The notes under the pieces were generated by a model. It was not told the origin of the DNA and ran no database searches. It saw only the letters and a program-made list of their open reading frames with translations. From positions 1 through 64,000 of the forward strand of contig NZ_RJJD01000008.1 in NCBI RefSeq assembly GCF_003721515.1: a stretch of DNA of 64,000 nucleotides. The letters run 5' to 3'. Below, piece by piece: positions 1-8,635 of this stretch (its first letter is position 1; each line of letters starts with the position of its first letter). Position numbers and translations under genes: made by a program. The stretch comes from Rufibacter latericius (GTDB lineage Bacteria; Bacteroidota; Bacteroidia; Cytophagales; Hymenobacteraceae).

Positions 1-140
1 TGGAAGAGCCGCAGGGCCGCCCCCGCCGCCAGGGCCAGGGCCGTCAGCCGCCCCGCCCAGCGCGCCGAGCCCCACCGCCGCGGGGCCGACACGGCCTCAC
101 CCCCCGGCAGAACCGGGGCTACAGGTAAAGGTAATGACAT
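1..140 (-). CDS. N-terminal fragment of a GT-C (ArnT-like) membrane glycosyltransferase, cut by the window edge
   Basis: Reading the minus strand from an ATG at 140 gives an open frame to the window edge (46 codons) that is not closed. It has a Pro/Ala-rich start, then RLTALALAAGAALRLF, which matches in position and character the first membrane helix of the next gene (KLVIWGLLVTGVCLRIYH). I infer a paralogue of the 279-1952 gene: an integral membrane glycosyltransferase using polyprenyl-phosphate sugars. The first 120 bases are 83 % G+C, far above the neighbour, so the two paralogues have very different base composition. The catalytic region lies outside the window, so function rests on this N-terminal resemblance. 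Confidence 0.5.
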   Translation of the reverse strand, partial: MSLPLPVAPVLPGGEAVSAPRRWGSARWAGRLTALALAAGAALRLF

Positions 141-278
141 AGGTAGATCGCTTTTATTGATGATTAAATGATTTATCTAAGATTCTATAAGCTTCTTCTG
201 CTTTGGATTACCTCTGGGTTTCTTGAAGGAATAAACCAAAATGTTCCTTTCGCTGGCCTCCTTTTAAAGGAAAACAGG

Positions 279-1952
279 CTACTCGGTCTGCATCTGGAAG
301 AGGCTCACCTTGAGCTCAGGAGTTTCGTAGGAAGAAACCTCGGTGCCCATGGCAGAGAACTTTTGATGTAGTTTCTTCCCGCCCACTACTTCCTTATAAT
401 ACCAGGCAGGTCTCTTTTCAAATTCCCCAATCTTACTTCCCCGGTTCTTACTATACAGCACCCAAACCCTTTTGCTTTTCTTCAAAGCTTCCAGTTCAGG
501 GGTCAGCCGGGCAAAGTAATCAGGGGAATTGTTTGAAACGGCCCTAAAATCCTGGCCTTCTTTGGCTTGAAAGGCAAGCCCATGCGTCTTCCTGTAAAAC
601 CAGTATGGGGTAAGCATGTTCCAATACACGTATACCGTATCTCCCTCTTTGAATTGGCTGTTGATGTAAAGTAGGGCCTCTCTGTAATAGGCCTTTTTAT
701 AGCCCCCTAGAAGCTCTGGGTACACCATTTGCTTGGCCGTTGCCCAGAAAGGGGCCAAAAGAAGCAACAAGGGAAAAACGTAAGCCCCTCTCCTGCTCAC
801 CGACCGGAGGATCTGGATGATCTGCTCACTTCCTAAGGCGATTATCAATATAAATAAAGGCGCCAGGAAAACAGTAAGGCGCTCATACATAGGGTACAAC
901 TCGGCTGCCGATGCTCCTACAACCAATACATATGGCAATAGCAAAACCAGGAGAGTCTGCCGGTCCCTTTTGAAAAAGGTAATAAGCCCAGAGACAATAC
1001 AGAGGATTGGAATAATAGGTGTTTTAAGAAAATACCCCAATAATCCGAACTGGCTTCCTCCTTCCCACAGCAAACCCAAGGGGAACCTTATCAACCTATT
1101 TACTCCCTTCCGGATAGGCCATAGAAAGTCTCTTAAGGAAGAGGGCGGAAAAGGCATGAACCCGTTCCTGATTTTAAAATAATGGATGAGCCAGGCAGAA
1201 TCTGTGTGTTTGGAAGTAATTATCAGATAATTGACCCCAAAGCTGATTGCCCAAAGAACAAAGGGAAAAGAAAGCCTCATTACCGATTTCCAGTCTCTCC
1301 TGAACAGGTGGTAAAGCGACACCCCGATTGCCATTCCGGCTAGGATGAATATGGAAGAAAAGGAGAACCATATAATCAAGGCTCCCCAAACACCCCAGAG
1401 CATCAGGGAACGAAAATTCCGCTTTTTGTGGTAAACAAGATACAGATACAGGCAAAGAACAGAGGCTAGCAACTCGGCACTGTACTGCTTTATCTCTACG
1501 GTGTGGTATACCAAGGGAGGGGCAAAAGCAAATATTGCCACGGCCACCGCCACGCCGGGTAATTGCAGGTATCTCCCACAGACTATCCGGAAGATATACA
1601 AAGAAGCAAGTCCGCACAGGAGAGGAAATAACCGAAGAGCCATTTCACTTCCCCCAAAAAGCACTACAGTTAGCTTACACATCAGCAGAAATCCGAGGGG
1701 CGCTTTCTGCTGGTATTCCAGGTCAGAAAAAATCAGGTCCAGAAGATCCATATTAACCAAGCTGGAAGCTAGGTAGATCTCATCTAGCCACAGAGACCTG
1801 TTAACTAGGTAATGATAGATCCGTAAGCATACTCCTGTTACTAGAAGTCCCCAAATGACAAGCTTCCATATCCGGGTTGCTCTGCCCTTTGAAGCAGAAC
1901 TAATCGAATTTTCGTTAACAAGGGTTTTGGTATTACCTATGTGTGTCAGCAT
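279..1952 (-). CDS. GT-C family (GT39/ArnT-like) integral membrane glycosyltransferase
   Basis: A 557-residue protein with about ten to twelve hydrophobic helices. After the first helix comes NRSLWLDEIYLASSL, where the acidic pair in the first periplasmic loop is the conserved catalytic or metal site of GT-C mannosyl/arabinosyl transferases. A soluble C-terminal domain follows (about residues 420-557). Such enzymes take a sugar from a polyprenyl-phosphate donor on the outer face of the inner membrane and add it to a lipid, glycan or protein. The ATG at 1952 gives a short hydrophilic N-terminus before helix 1. Nearby are a DPPR-synthase-like UbiA protein and a GtrA flippase, which could make and flip such a donor. 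Donor and acceptor are unknown. Confidence 0.75.
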   Translation of the reverse strand: MLTHIGNTKTLVNENSISSASKGRATRIWKLVIWGLLVTGVCLRIYHYLVNRSLWLDEIYLASSLVNMDLLDLIFSDLEYQQKAPLGFLLMCKLTVVLFGGSEMALRLFPLLCGLASLYIFRIVCGRYLQLPGVAVAVAIFAFAPPLVYHTVEIKQYSAELLASVLCLYLYLVYHKKRNFRSLMLWGVWGALIIWFSFSSIFILAGMAIGVSLYHLFRRDWKSVMRLSFPFVLWAISFGVNYLIITSKHTDSAWLIHYFKIRNGFMPFPPSSLRDFLWPIRKGVNRLIRFPLGLLWEGGSQFGLLGYFLKTPIIPILCIVSGLITFFKRDRQTLLVLLLPYVLVVGASAAELYPMYERLTVFLAPLFILIIALGSEQIIQILRSVSRRGAYVFPLLLLLAPFWATAKQMVYPELLGGYKKAYYREALLYINSQFKEGDTVYVYWNMLTPYWFYRKTHGLAFQAKEGQDFRAVSNNSPDYFARLTPELEALKKSKRVWVLYSKNRGSKIGEFEKRPAWYYKEVVGGKKLHQKFSAMGTEVSSYETPELKVSLFQMQTE

Positions 1953-2500
1953 GTTACCAAGGCCGTTCCTGAGGAAATAAGGGGTAAGTTCTTTTATTGA
2001 GTTTCTGTGTAAAGAAAAAGCATTATACTACTGGAAGCAATAAACCAGAGCTACAACATTTCCTATAATATACTGGTTTAATACCAATACCCTTCTAAAC
2101 ACTCAATAATAATACCAGAAAATTTTTATTTATTCTATATTTTTTTATAAATAAAGATAATTCTTTAATATTAAGCTTTAGAAGCATCCTTTGTTGAATA
2201 AGGAGAAATGGTTTAAAAGGGACAAAGGCCATTGGTTAAGATCAAGGGAAAGGCTTCCAAGAGGTGAAAAGAGGTAAGCTAACAACTTCAGCAACCTCCA
2301 AGTAGAGTGCCTTTATTATTCCTGATTGGAAGTTGAAGAGCAAGCTTTTAGAGGCTTAGTCTCTTGTTTGGGAACAAAGAAGAAAACCAAGGAAAACCCT
2401 GAGTCACTTGTGTTATCCCTTTTCCCTGCTGTTTTCAGGCAGATTTTTATAAAAGGAGCATAAAACATAATCATCAACTAATTAACTATTTAATATCAAA
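1953..2500. other. AT-rich divergent intergenic region
   Basis: About 550 bases between the divergently transcribed GT-C gene and the HAD gene. No open frame or RNA gene was recognised. A weak hairpin-like stretch (CCTGCTGTTTTCAGG) sits near 2426-2440. Promoters for both flanking genes must lie here, but no clear TTTG / TAnnTTTG pair was found. Confidence 0.5.
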
Positions 2501-3205
2501 ATGCAGAGCATTTCTCCTGTAGATTTCCAGAAGATTAAAGCCGTTATTTTTGACGTAGATGGCACCCTTTATAACCAGTCCAGGCTTCGCAAAAAGATGT
2601 TGTTTTCTTTAATGCGGCATTATGCTCTGAAGCCCTGGCAATTGAAGGACATGTTAATTCTACATCATTTCAGAGCCGAACGTGAAAAGAAATCAGGAGC
2701 TACCGGTGATCTGGAGAACGCTCAATATGCATGGTGTGCTTCTAAAGGCAATTTCCCAATAGATAGAATAAAGAAGGTAGTGCAGTTCTGGATGTTCCAG
2801 TTCCCAAATAAATATCTCCCTGGGTGTGTATATCCTGGAGTTAAGGCTTTTTTTGAGGCACTTCAGAAAAAAGGGATTAAAATCGGCATATACTCTGATT
2901 ATGAAGCCGTTGAAAAACTAAAAGCTATGAATCTGAACGCTGATGTTGTAGTTTCTTCCACCAGTAAGTTAGTTGATCAGCTGAAGCCAAACCCAAAGGG
3001 ATTGCTGTACATCATGGCCCAACTTGGGGTGTCACCCGATGAGTGTTTGTTTATTGGAGATCGGCAGGAACTGGATGGGGAGTGCGCCATAAGGGCTGGA
3101 ATGCCGTACCTAATTGTTGATAAAAAGCCTTTTAATGAGTTTGATTTTTACCATTTACTCACCCAAAACCTGGAAAGAAGCAGGACCAAAAAAGAACTAG
3201 TTTAG
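2501..3205 (+). CDS. HAD-superfamily phosphatase
   Basis: A 234-residue haloacid-dehalogenase hydrolase. Motif I is FDVDGTLYN with nucleophile D18 and acid/base D20. A helical cap follows (about residues 25-110). Motif II is IYSDYE, the conserved Lys lies in the LKPNP region, and motif III is FIGDRQELDGECA. These enzymes use an aspartyl-phosphate intermediate. It stands upstream of and codirectional with a UbiA protein of the DPPR-synthase type. In other bacteria a phosphatase removes the 5-phosphate from polyprenyl-phosphoryl-ribose-5-phosphate, so that role is a reasonable inference. The 525-base gap to the next gene and its separate promoter argue against one tight operon. Substrate is unproven. 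Confidence 0.85.
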   Translation: MQSISPVDFQKIKAVIFDVDGTLYNQSRLRKKMLFSLMRHYALKPWQLKDMLILHHFRAEREKKSGATGDLENAQYAWCASKGNFPIDRIKKVVQFWMFQFPNKYLPGCVYPGVKAFFEALQKKGIKIGIYSDYEAVEKLKAMNLNADVVVSSTSKLVDQLKPNPKGLLYIMAQLGVSPDECLFIGDRQELDGECAIRAGMPYLIVDKKPFNEFDFYHLLTQNLERSRTKKELV

Positions 3206-3456
3206 ACAATATTCAGATATTTTTTATTAACACTACTTCCTTATTTTCACTTAAAATATTTGCCTTAAAACTTTCTTTTAAATTTTAATATAAGCACTGT
3301 TCTTCACGACGCTTCTCTGAAGAAGTATTTACGTTCTTATTAATGCATAAACATTAAGAACAATTAGTACCATATTCTAACACCCTTTCTTGCGCTTTCA
3401 TTTGATAATGGTTTTAGTAGAATGAAGCAAACCCGCTTAGCTACCTCCACTATCAA

Positions 3457-3489
3457 TCTCAACCTGGGACAAATTTTCTCATTTTGGGA
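3457..3489 (+). promoter_or_regulatory. Tandem pair of 13-bp inverted repeats, candidate activator binding sites
   Basis: TCTCA-ACC-TGGGA at 3457-3469 and TCTCA-TTT-TGGGA at 3477-3489 are offset by exactly 20 bp, two helical turns, so both would face the same side of DNA. The same arrangement (TYYCA-N3-TGRRA, twice, 20 bp apart) occurs at 32928-32960, upstream of the EPS block. The layout resembles upstream activator sites of sigma-54 enhancer-binding proteins; one is encoded at 35543-36922. The link is inferred. Confidence 0.5.
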
Positions 3490-3605
3490 ATATCTAAAAT
3501 CTCCTGATCATCAAGTTTCACATTCTATTTAAAAGGAATATTTAAATTTTTTATCAGGAAAGGGATATTTTAGGATTATACACAAAAATGGTTCTCCAAA
3601 ATTTC

Positions 3606-3621
3606 TTGGCATGATTTTAAC
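3606..3621 (+). promoter_or_regulatory. Possible sigma-54-type promoter upstream of the UbiA gene
   Basis: TTGGCATGATTTTAAC has a full match to the -24 consensus (TTGGCAYG) and the right length. The -12 element is degenerate: AC instead of GC after the 10-base spacer. It starts about 125 bp downstream of the centre of the second inverted repeat, and would start transcription near 3633, about 100 bases before the ATG. Confidence 0.35.
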
Positions 3622-3730
3622 CTTTAAAACATCATAGTTAATATTCGAAAGTTTCATTTATCATCCTATACAATCTACGAAATCAAATAATTTGTAAATT
3701 CTATTTAAGCATAAATTCTAAAAACACGCT

Positions 3731-4750
3731 ATGTCTCAAACAGTTACCTTTCCAGAAACACCTACCCCTCAAGTGGTGCTAAGACCCGCCGGTTTTAAGG
3801 AGTATGTGGCCATTGCCCGACCTGATCATTGGTTCAAGAACATCTTCATGCTTCCGGGAATGCTCTTCGCCTTTATGGTGTATGACACTTCCCTTGATTT
3901 GACCTTATTGCTTAGGATTGTGATAGGTATTGTAAGTACCTGCCTCATAGCCTCGGCCAATTACACCATCAATGAATACCTGGATGCGGAGTTTGACCGC
4001 TACCACCCAGAGAAAAAGAAAAGATCAGCGGTAGTAACTGTATTAAGCCCTGTTTATGTCTATACTGAGTATCTATTATTGGTAGTTCTGGGCCTTTCCC
4101 TTTCCTATTTTATTTCGTTACCGTTCCTGGCTTTGGAGGCATTTCTGCTTTTCATGGGCATCATGTATAATGTGAGACCCTTCCGGACCAAAGAGCGGGT
4201 GTACCTAGATGTGTTGTCTGAGTCAGTTAACAACCCCATCAGGTTAGCTCTGGGATGGTTTATTTTTGTGCCTACCGCCCTTTTACCGGAAAGCATGCTG
4301 AACCCAATGTGGGCCTTTATTCCCCCAAGCAGCATCATTGTAGCCTATTGGATGGGCGGTGCCTTCCTGATGGCCACCAAACGTTTTGCGGAATACCGGT
4401 ACATCAACAATCCAGAGTTAGCGGGCCTGTACCGGAAGTCATTTAAGCGGTACACTGAGAACAGCCTGCTTATCTCCATGTTCTTCTATGCCATCACTTC
4501 TGCTTTCTTTTTGGGTATTTTCCTGATCAAGAACAAAATAGAGCTGTTAATTAGCTTCCCTTTCTTCGCCTTGCTCTTTGCCTGGTACCTACAGATTGGG
4601 TTGCGCAAAGACTCTGTGGTACAAGGCCCTGAAAAGCTACACAAAGAAACCTTCTTTATGCTTTATGTGGTGTTGTTCACCGGTCTTTTAATGGCGCTGG
4701 TTTACTTTGATATCCCTGCCCTGAATTGGTTCCTGAAGCAGTCCTTCTAG
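3731..4750 (+). CDS. UbiA-family prenyltransferase of the DPPR-synthase type (polyprenyl-phosphate phosphoribosyltransferase)
   Basis: A 339-residue polytopic membrane protein. Residues 77-98 carry the first Asp-rich motif NYTINEYLDAEFDRYHPEKK with N81, D85, D89 and the following R90, H92, P93 and K95. The D-R-x-H-P-x-K extension is characteristic of decaprenyl-phosphate phosphoribosyltransferases (mycobacterial Rv3806c type), where it handles PRPP, rather than of quinone or haem prenyltransferases. RPDHWFKN near the N-terminus and the later KRFAEYR and KRYTEN segments also fit that subfamily. The predicted reaction is PRPP plus polyprenyl phosphate to polyprenyl-phosphoryl-ribose-5-phosphate. 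It is followed after 59 bases by a GMC flavoprotein. The family call is firm, the substrate likely but not proven. Confidence 0.82.
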   Translation: MSQTVTFPETPTPQVVLRPAGFKEYVAIARPDHWFKNIFMLPGMLFAFMVYDTSLDLTLLLRIVIGIVSTCLIASANYTINEYLDAEFDRYHPEKKKRSAVVTVLSPVYVYTEYLLLVVLGLSLSYFISLPFLALEAFLLFMGIMYNVRPFRTKERVYLDVLSESVNNPIRLALGWFIFVPTALLPESMLNPMWAFIPPSSIIVAYWMGGAFLMATKRFAEYRYINNPELAGLYRKSFKRYTENSLLISMFFYAITSAFFLGIFLIKNKIELLISFPFFALLFAWYLQIGLRKDSVVQGPEKLHKETFFMLYVVLFTGLLMALVYFDIPALNWFLKQSF

Positions 4751-4809
4751 TCTTCCCTACTCCCTTTAGATATCATTAACCTCGGTCAAAGCAATTAACC
4801 TGTAAATTC

Positions 4810-6246
4810 ATGAAAGACACGTTTTACGATCTGGTGGTAATAGGCACTGGTTTCGCATCCACGTTTTTTCTGCATAAGTACCTGAGTAAAGCCCCGGCTA
4901 AAGCCAGAGTTCTTGTTTTAGAAAAAGGGCATTTTTTCCCGCATATGGAACGGGTAAAGGAAAGAAGGGGAGAAAAAACGCCTTATGCCAAACTGAACCC
5001 AGATGCCCAAGAAACATATGCTAATCTCACGCCAGAAAAGAGGTGGATGTTTACCCAAGGGTTTGGAGGCAGTTCTAACTGCTGGTATGGGTGTACTCCC
5101 CGTTTTATGCCATCAGATTTTAAGATGAAATCCTTGTACGGAGTGGCTAATGATTGGCCGCTCCAATACGAGGACCTGGATCCCTACTATTCCCAGGTGG
5201 AGGAACTCATGCATATTTCGGGTCCTGAGGCAACGCCTTTCCCCAAGAAATCACGGTATCCGCTTCCACCCCATGTGTTTACCACGGTAGACAAGATCCT
5301 GCACAAAGAATACGGCAATCTATACATCAACCAACCTACGGCCCGAGCCAGTGTAGCGGTGAACGGCAGAAATGCCTGCTGTGCCAGCGCTGTCTGCCAC
5401 GTGTGCCCAGTAAATGCCAAGTTCACGGTGGAGAATTCCAACATGGGAGTATATGACGATCCTCGGGTGGAAACGGTGTACGGCGCCCAGGTGTATAGCC
5501 TTGATCTGGAGCAAAACAAAGCCAGAAAAGCCAACTACACCAAAGATGGGAAAGAATACCATGTCTCAGCGGACATCTTTGCGCTGGGCACCAATGCCAT
5601 ATTCAACGCAAACATTCTCCTGAATTCCGGTGACACCAACCCGTTCACCGGGAAAGGACTGGGGGAGCAAGTGGCCCTGGAAGCATCGGTGTATCTGGAC
5701 AACTTGGAGAATGTGGGAGGAAGTACCTGGGTGAACGCCAACGGGTACATGTTATATGACGGCGACCACCGCAAAGACTCGGCTGCCTGCCTGATGGAGT
5801 CAAACAACGCGCCTTACATTAGGTTAGAACGCGGAAAATGGCGTCACATGATCAATTTCCGGATGATCTTCGAAGATTTGCCTGAAGCCCGAAACTTTGT
5901 ATCCACTACTTCTGACCGACTGAAACCAGCGGTCACCCACAAAGGGCCTTCAGAATATTCCATGAAAGGAATTGAGTACATGAAAGCCAAATTACCCGGT
6001 GTTCTGGCCTGCTTACCAGTAGAGAAAATAGAATACTCGCCTTTAATTGAATCTGAGGCCCATATTCTTGGCACCACCAGAATGAGCGCTAACCCAACCG
6101 AAGGGGTAATTGACAAACACCTGATCCACCATCAATACCGGAACCTGTTTGTCTTGGGAAGCGGCAGTTTTACCACTTTTACTCCGGCCAACCCTACCCT
6201 TACCTTATCGGCGCTGTCACTGCATGCGGCTGACAAGAGTTTTTAA
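4810..6246 (+). CDS. GMC-family FAD-dependent dehydrogenase, large subunit
   Basis: 478 residues without a signal peptide. The FAD site is LVVIGTGFAS (residues 9-18) with VLVLEKG ending the second strand. A Gly-rich GFGGSSNCWYG segment follows. The C-terminal GMC domain has the catalytic pair H418 (HILGTTRM) and N461 (PANPTLT). Cysteines C190, C191, C196 and C199 form a cluster like that of membrane-bound sugar or gluconate dehydrogenase large subunits, some of which bind an Fe-S cluster. The next gene encodes a small Tat-signal protein, the usual partner that carries such a subunit across the inner membrane. No cytochrome subunit is present. Next to a DPPR-synthase-like enzyme, oxidation of a lipid-linked pentose (DprE1-like role) is an attractive inference. 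Confidence 0.85.
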   Translation: MKDTFYDLVVIGTGFASTFFLHKYLSKAPAKARVLVLEKGHFFPHMERVKERRGEKTPYAKLNPDAQETYANLTPEKRWMFTQGFGGSSNCWYGCTPRFMPSDFKMKSLYGVANDWPLQYEDLDPYYSQVEELMHISGPEATPFPKKSRYPLPPHVFTTVDKILHKEYGNLYINQPTARASVAVNGRNACCASAVCHVCPVNAKFTVENSNMGVYDDPRVETVYGAQVYSLDLEQNKARKANYTKDGKEYHVSADIFALGTNAIFNANILLNSGDTNPFTGKGLGEQVALEASVYLDNLENVGGSTWVNANGYMLYDGDHRKDSAACLMESNNAPYIRLERGKWRHMINFRMIFEDLPEARNFVSTTSDRLKPAVTHKGPSEYSMKGIEYMKAKLPGVLACLPVEKIEYSPLIESEAHILGTTRMSANPTEGVIDKHLIHHQYRNLFVLGSGSFTTFTPANPTLTLSALSLHAADKSF

Positions 6247-6251
6247 ACAGG

Positions 6252-6266
6252 TTCCCAGAATGGGAA
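6252..6266. promoter_or_regulatory. Single 15-bp inverted repeat between the GMC and Tat genes
   Basis: TTCCCA-GAA-TGGGAA is a perfect 6-3-6 inverted repeat matching the TYYCA-N3-TGRRA pattern of the tandem sites at 3457-3489 and 32928-32960. It has no second copy 20 bp away, so it may be a chance match or a weak hairpin. Confidence 0.3.
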
Positions 6267-6315
6267 AGAAATAGCACCATCCTCTGAATGAGCTAGGGCA
6301 ATAATTAGTACCAAT

Positions 6316-6744
6316 ATGAACAGAAGAAACTTTCTAAGATTGACGGGCCTGGCCGGAGCGGCGATGGTAGCCTTACCGAGTCTGGGTTTTATGTCTACTT
6401 CCATCAAGGAAGCAGCCATAGGGGTGATTACCAAGGAACTGAGCTACCTTAAACTTGACAGGAAAGGAGTTGAGCAGTTCGTAGACGATTACTTTAAGAC
6501 CCATTATATTAATAACAGTCTCAAAACGCAGATTAACCTGAAGTCCTGTTATTACCTGGGCGTCAATGCCAATGATTCACGCCTGCTTTCAAAGCTGGTC
6601 CATAACTACATCACCTGTACAGACTTCTTCATCAACCGGATGGATGAAAGCAAAACAGTGAAATACATGGGCCTGAATAAATCTTATAAAATGCCTTGTA
6701 ACAACCCGTTCTCTTCTTTCTACTACCCAACCACAAGCGTTTAA
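6316..6744 (+). CDS. Small Tat-signal protein, likely accessory subunit of the GMC dehydrogenase
   Basis: 142 residues beginning with a twin-arginine signal: RRNFLR at residues 3-8, then the hydrophobic LTGLAGAAMVALPSL. The mature part is helical, about 110 residues, with CYYLGVNANDSRL and a C-terminal CNNPFSSFYYP. Size, Tat signal and position 69 bases after a GMC gene match the gamma/subunit-3 proteins of gluconate, fructose and glucose dehydrogenases, which escort the signal-less flavoprotein to the periplasm. I infer a periplasmic complex from the pair. Sequence identity to a named family was not established. Confidence 0.65.
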   Translation: MNRRNFLRLTGLAGAAMVALPSLGFMSTSIKEAAIGVITKELSYLKLDRKGVEQFVDDYFKTHYINNSLKTQINLKSCYYLGVNANDSRLLSKLVHNYITCTDFFINRMDESKTVKYMGLNKSYKMPCNNPFSSFYYPTTSV

Positions 6745-6777
6745 CCTAGTCACCAGGTTATCTTATCCATCAAAATG

Positions 6778-6799
6778 GTTTGGCAGAAAGTTGCCAAAC
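6778..6799. terminator. 8-bp hairpin after the Tat-signal gene
   Basis: GTTTGGCA-GAAAGT-TGCCAAAC is a perfect 8-bp stem 33 bases past the stop. No T-run follows, so its role as terminator is only possible. Confidence 0.35.
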
Positions 6800-6940
6800 G
6801 GTAAGTCAACACGAAAACACTAGTGTGACTTATTCGGGGAATATTGATGAAAGCCTCTAACAAGAAGCTCAGTTGAGACAGACCTACCTTAATTAAATCT
6901 TATAGAAAAAATTTATACACTATCAATCCCAGATGCAGCT

Positions 6941-8440
6941 ATGAGTATTCCGTCACTTTCATTTAAACAAGCGTTTACAGCCCAGAGCATCAATTATTAT
7001 AGTTTTTTAAATGAGTATTCTTCGCCGGAAAGGTATGCTGCCTCTCAATTAAAGTACAAGATCTTTTGCTGTGTGTGGGCCATTGCCTCCATCTTTCACA
7101 TGGCCAATTACAACGGGTTCACCCTGAACTTAACCTTTTTCCTCCTTACCAGCGCCGCCATCGGCCTCATCGCCAAGCCTTCTTCCATTGTAAGGCTGAT
7201 CATTTTCATCTCCATGCAGATGTTCCAGGCAACGTTGGATTTACCCGGAATAAGTAACCATTGGATGTTAACGGCTTTTGTCAATATTACCATCCTGCAT
7301 TCCTATGTCTACCTCATCATAAAAAGGAAAAGCTTTTACATTGACAAAGTTGAGTTTTTAAACACCTTTGCCCCACTGGTTAAAATAGAGCTGATCGTTC
7401 TGTACTTCTATGCGGTCTTCCATAAACTGAATGCCGGTTTCTTTGATGAGGAAGCAAGCTGTGCGGTGCGGTTTATTTTAATGCAGAACAATTACTACAA
7501 CATTTTGCCCTCAGATCAGGCATTGTTGTCCCTGAACATCTATGCTACCCTTATCTTAGAAGCGGCCATTCCCTTGATGCTTGTATTCAAAAGATTGCGG
7601 TATTGGGGAATCTTGGTAGGATTGGTATTCCACTTCATTATTGCCTATAACCCAATCAACGGCTTTTACGATTTCTCCTCTTTCGTTTTCGCCCTCTACT
7701 TTTTATTCACCAGCACTAGTTTCAGTTATAAGATCAAAACCTTGTACCAGAACTTCGTTCGTCGTAAAGGTGTCTTGAAGAAACAATTGCTGCAATTCAA
7801 CATCGTAAACTTTGTGCTTTTTACGGTTAGCCTCCTTTTCACCCTTTACCTGATCTATTATTACAACAAAGTTTTCCAGGACTATTTCCGTCACATTGTT
7901 TGGACCACGTATGGCTTAGTCTTCATCGGCATCTTTGCACTGTCCATGAACACCAAAGAAAAGGACAAAGAAAAAGAGACCAATCCATTTTCTTATGCTC
8001 ATTATTCACTTCTGCTTTTCCCTGTTTTGGTGTTCCTGAATGGCTTATGCCCTTATCTGGGTCTGAAAACCGAGTCTTCCTACACCATGTTCTCTAACCT
8101 AAGAACCGAAGGTGGAATCTCTAACCATTACATTGTTCCCGCCAGCTTGCAGATCTTTGATTATCAGAAGGATATTGTTGAGATTGTTTCAACCTCTGAG
8201 TACCACCTGAAGAATGTGAAGAAAGCAGACAAGCTCATGACCTTCTTTCAGTTCCGTAGGTTTGTGAGAACAGAAAGACCTGAATTTGTTACCTACAAAA
8301 GAAACGGAGTACTTAAAACTTTCGAGCTTGATAAGGCAACCGCCAATGATGAGTTATTACAGAAAGACAATTACTTACTGGAGAAACTCATGTACTACCG
8401 GTACTTCAACAAAAGCGGCGTTCAGGAGTGCGCGCATTAA
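6941..8440 (+). CDS. Multi-pass membrane protein, HTTM-like, copy 1 of a tandem pair
   Basis: 499 residues with roughly ten hydrophobic helices and a soluble tail of about 110 residues. The core NHWMLTAFVNITILHSYVYL, then YFYAVFHKLNAGFFDEEASC, resembles HTTM (horizontally transferred transmembrane) proteins related to vitamin-K-dependent gamma-carboxylase, which have a conserved Lys after the central helices (here in FHKLN). No thioredoxin or carboxylase domain is visible. The next gene is a clear paralogue of similar length and is colinear throughout. Its position after a UbiA/GMC/Tat group suggests a membrane-lipid or quinone-linked reaction, but no substrate can be named. The HTTM assignment is by resemblance only. 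Confidence 0.6.
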   Translation: MSIPSLSFKQAFTAQSINYYSFLNEYSSPERYAASQLKYKIFCCVWAIASIFHMANYNGFTLNLTFFLLTSAAIGLIAKPSSIVRLIIFISMQMFQATLDLPGISNHWMLTAFVNITILHSYVYLIIKRKSFYIDKVEFLNTFAPLVKIELIVLYFYAVFHKLNAGFFDEEASCAVRFILMQNNYYNILPSDQALLSLNIYATLILEAAIPLMLVFKRLRYWGILVGLVFHFIIAYNPINGFYDFSSFVFALYFLFTSTSFSYKIKTLYQNFVRRKGVLKKQLLQFNIVNFVLFTVSLLFTLYLIYYYNKVFQDYFRHIVWTTYGLVFIGIFALSMNTKEKDKEKETNPFSYAHYSLLLFPVLVFLNGLCPYLGLKTESSYTMFSNLRTEGGISNHYIVPASLQIFDYQKDIVEIVSTSEYHLKNVKKADKLMTFFQFRRFVRTERPEFVTYKRNGVLKTFELDKATANDELLQKDNYLLEKLMYYRYFNKSGVQECAH

Positions 8441-8529
8441 GAAACAGCTATTCTTAAGCAACTTCCTTTATCTATTCCTAACCAAGAGAAAGGGTTCTTT
8501 TTAGGGCCATTTTCTGAAAGTAAAACAAA

Positions 8530-8568
8530 ATCCATCCCGTAGCTAGGGCCTTCAGCTACGGGATGGAT
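8530..8568 (+). terminator. Strong 15-bp hairpin between the two HTTM-like genes
   Basis: The arms at 8530-8544 and 8554-8568 (ATCCATCCCGTAGCT and its exact complement) enclose a 9-base loop, 90 bases after the first paralogue. A short T-run (CTTTTG) follows at 8575-8580. It would separate expression of the tandem copies, or attenuate the second. Confidence 0.7.
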
Positions 8569-8635
8569 TCCACACTTTTGATCACATTCCCCCATTTCAC
8601 CCCAGAAACCCACCTGGGTTTTCATCTATCAAATC

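Larger units (their letters stand above)
3206..3730. other. AT-rich regulatory region upstream of the UbiA gene
   Basis: 525 bases without a gene. It holds two 13-bp inverted repeats 20 bp apart and a downstream TTGGCATG element, described separately. No small open frame is credible here. Confidence 0.6.

Noticed and set aside
6781-6795. TTGGCAGAAAGTTGC as a sigma-54 promoter
   Set aside because: Spacing between GG and GC is 9, not 10, and it is fully explained as part of an 8-bp hairpin.
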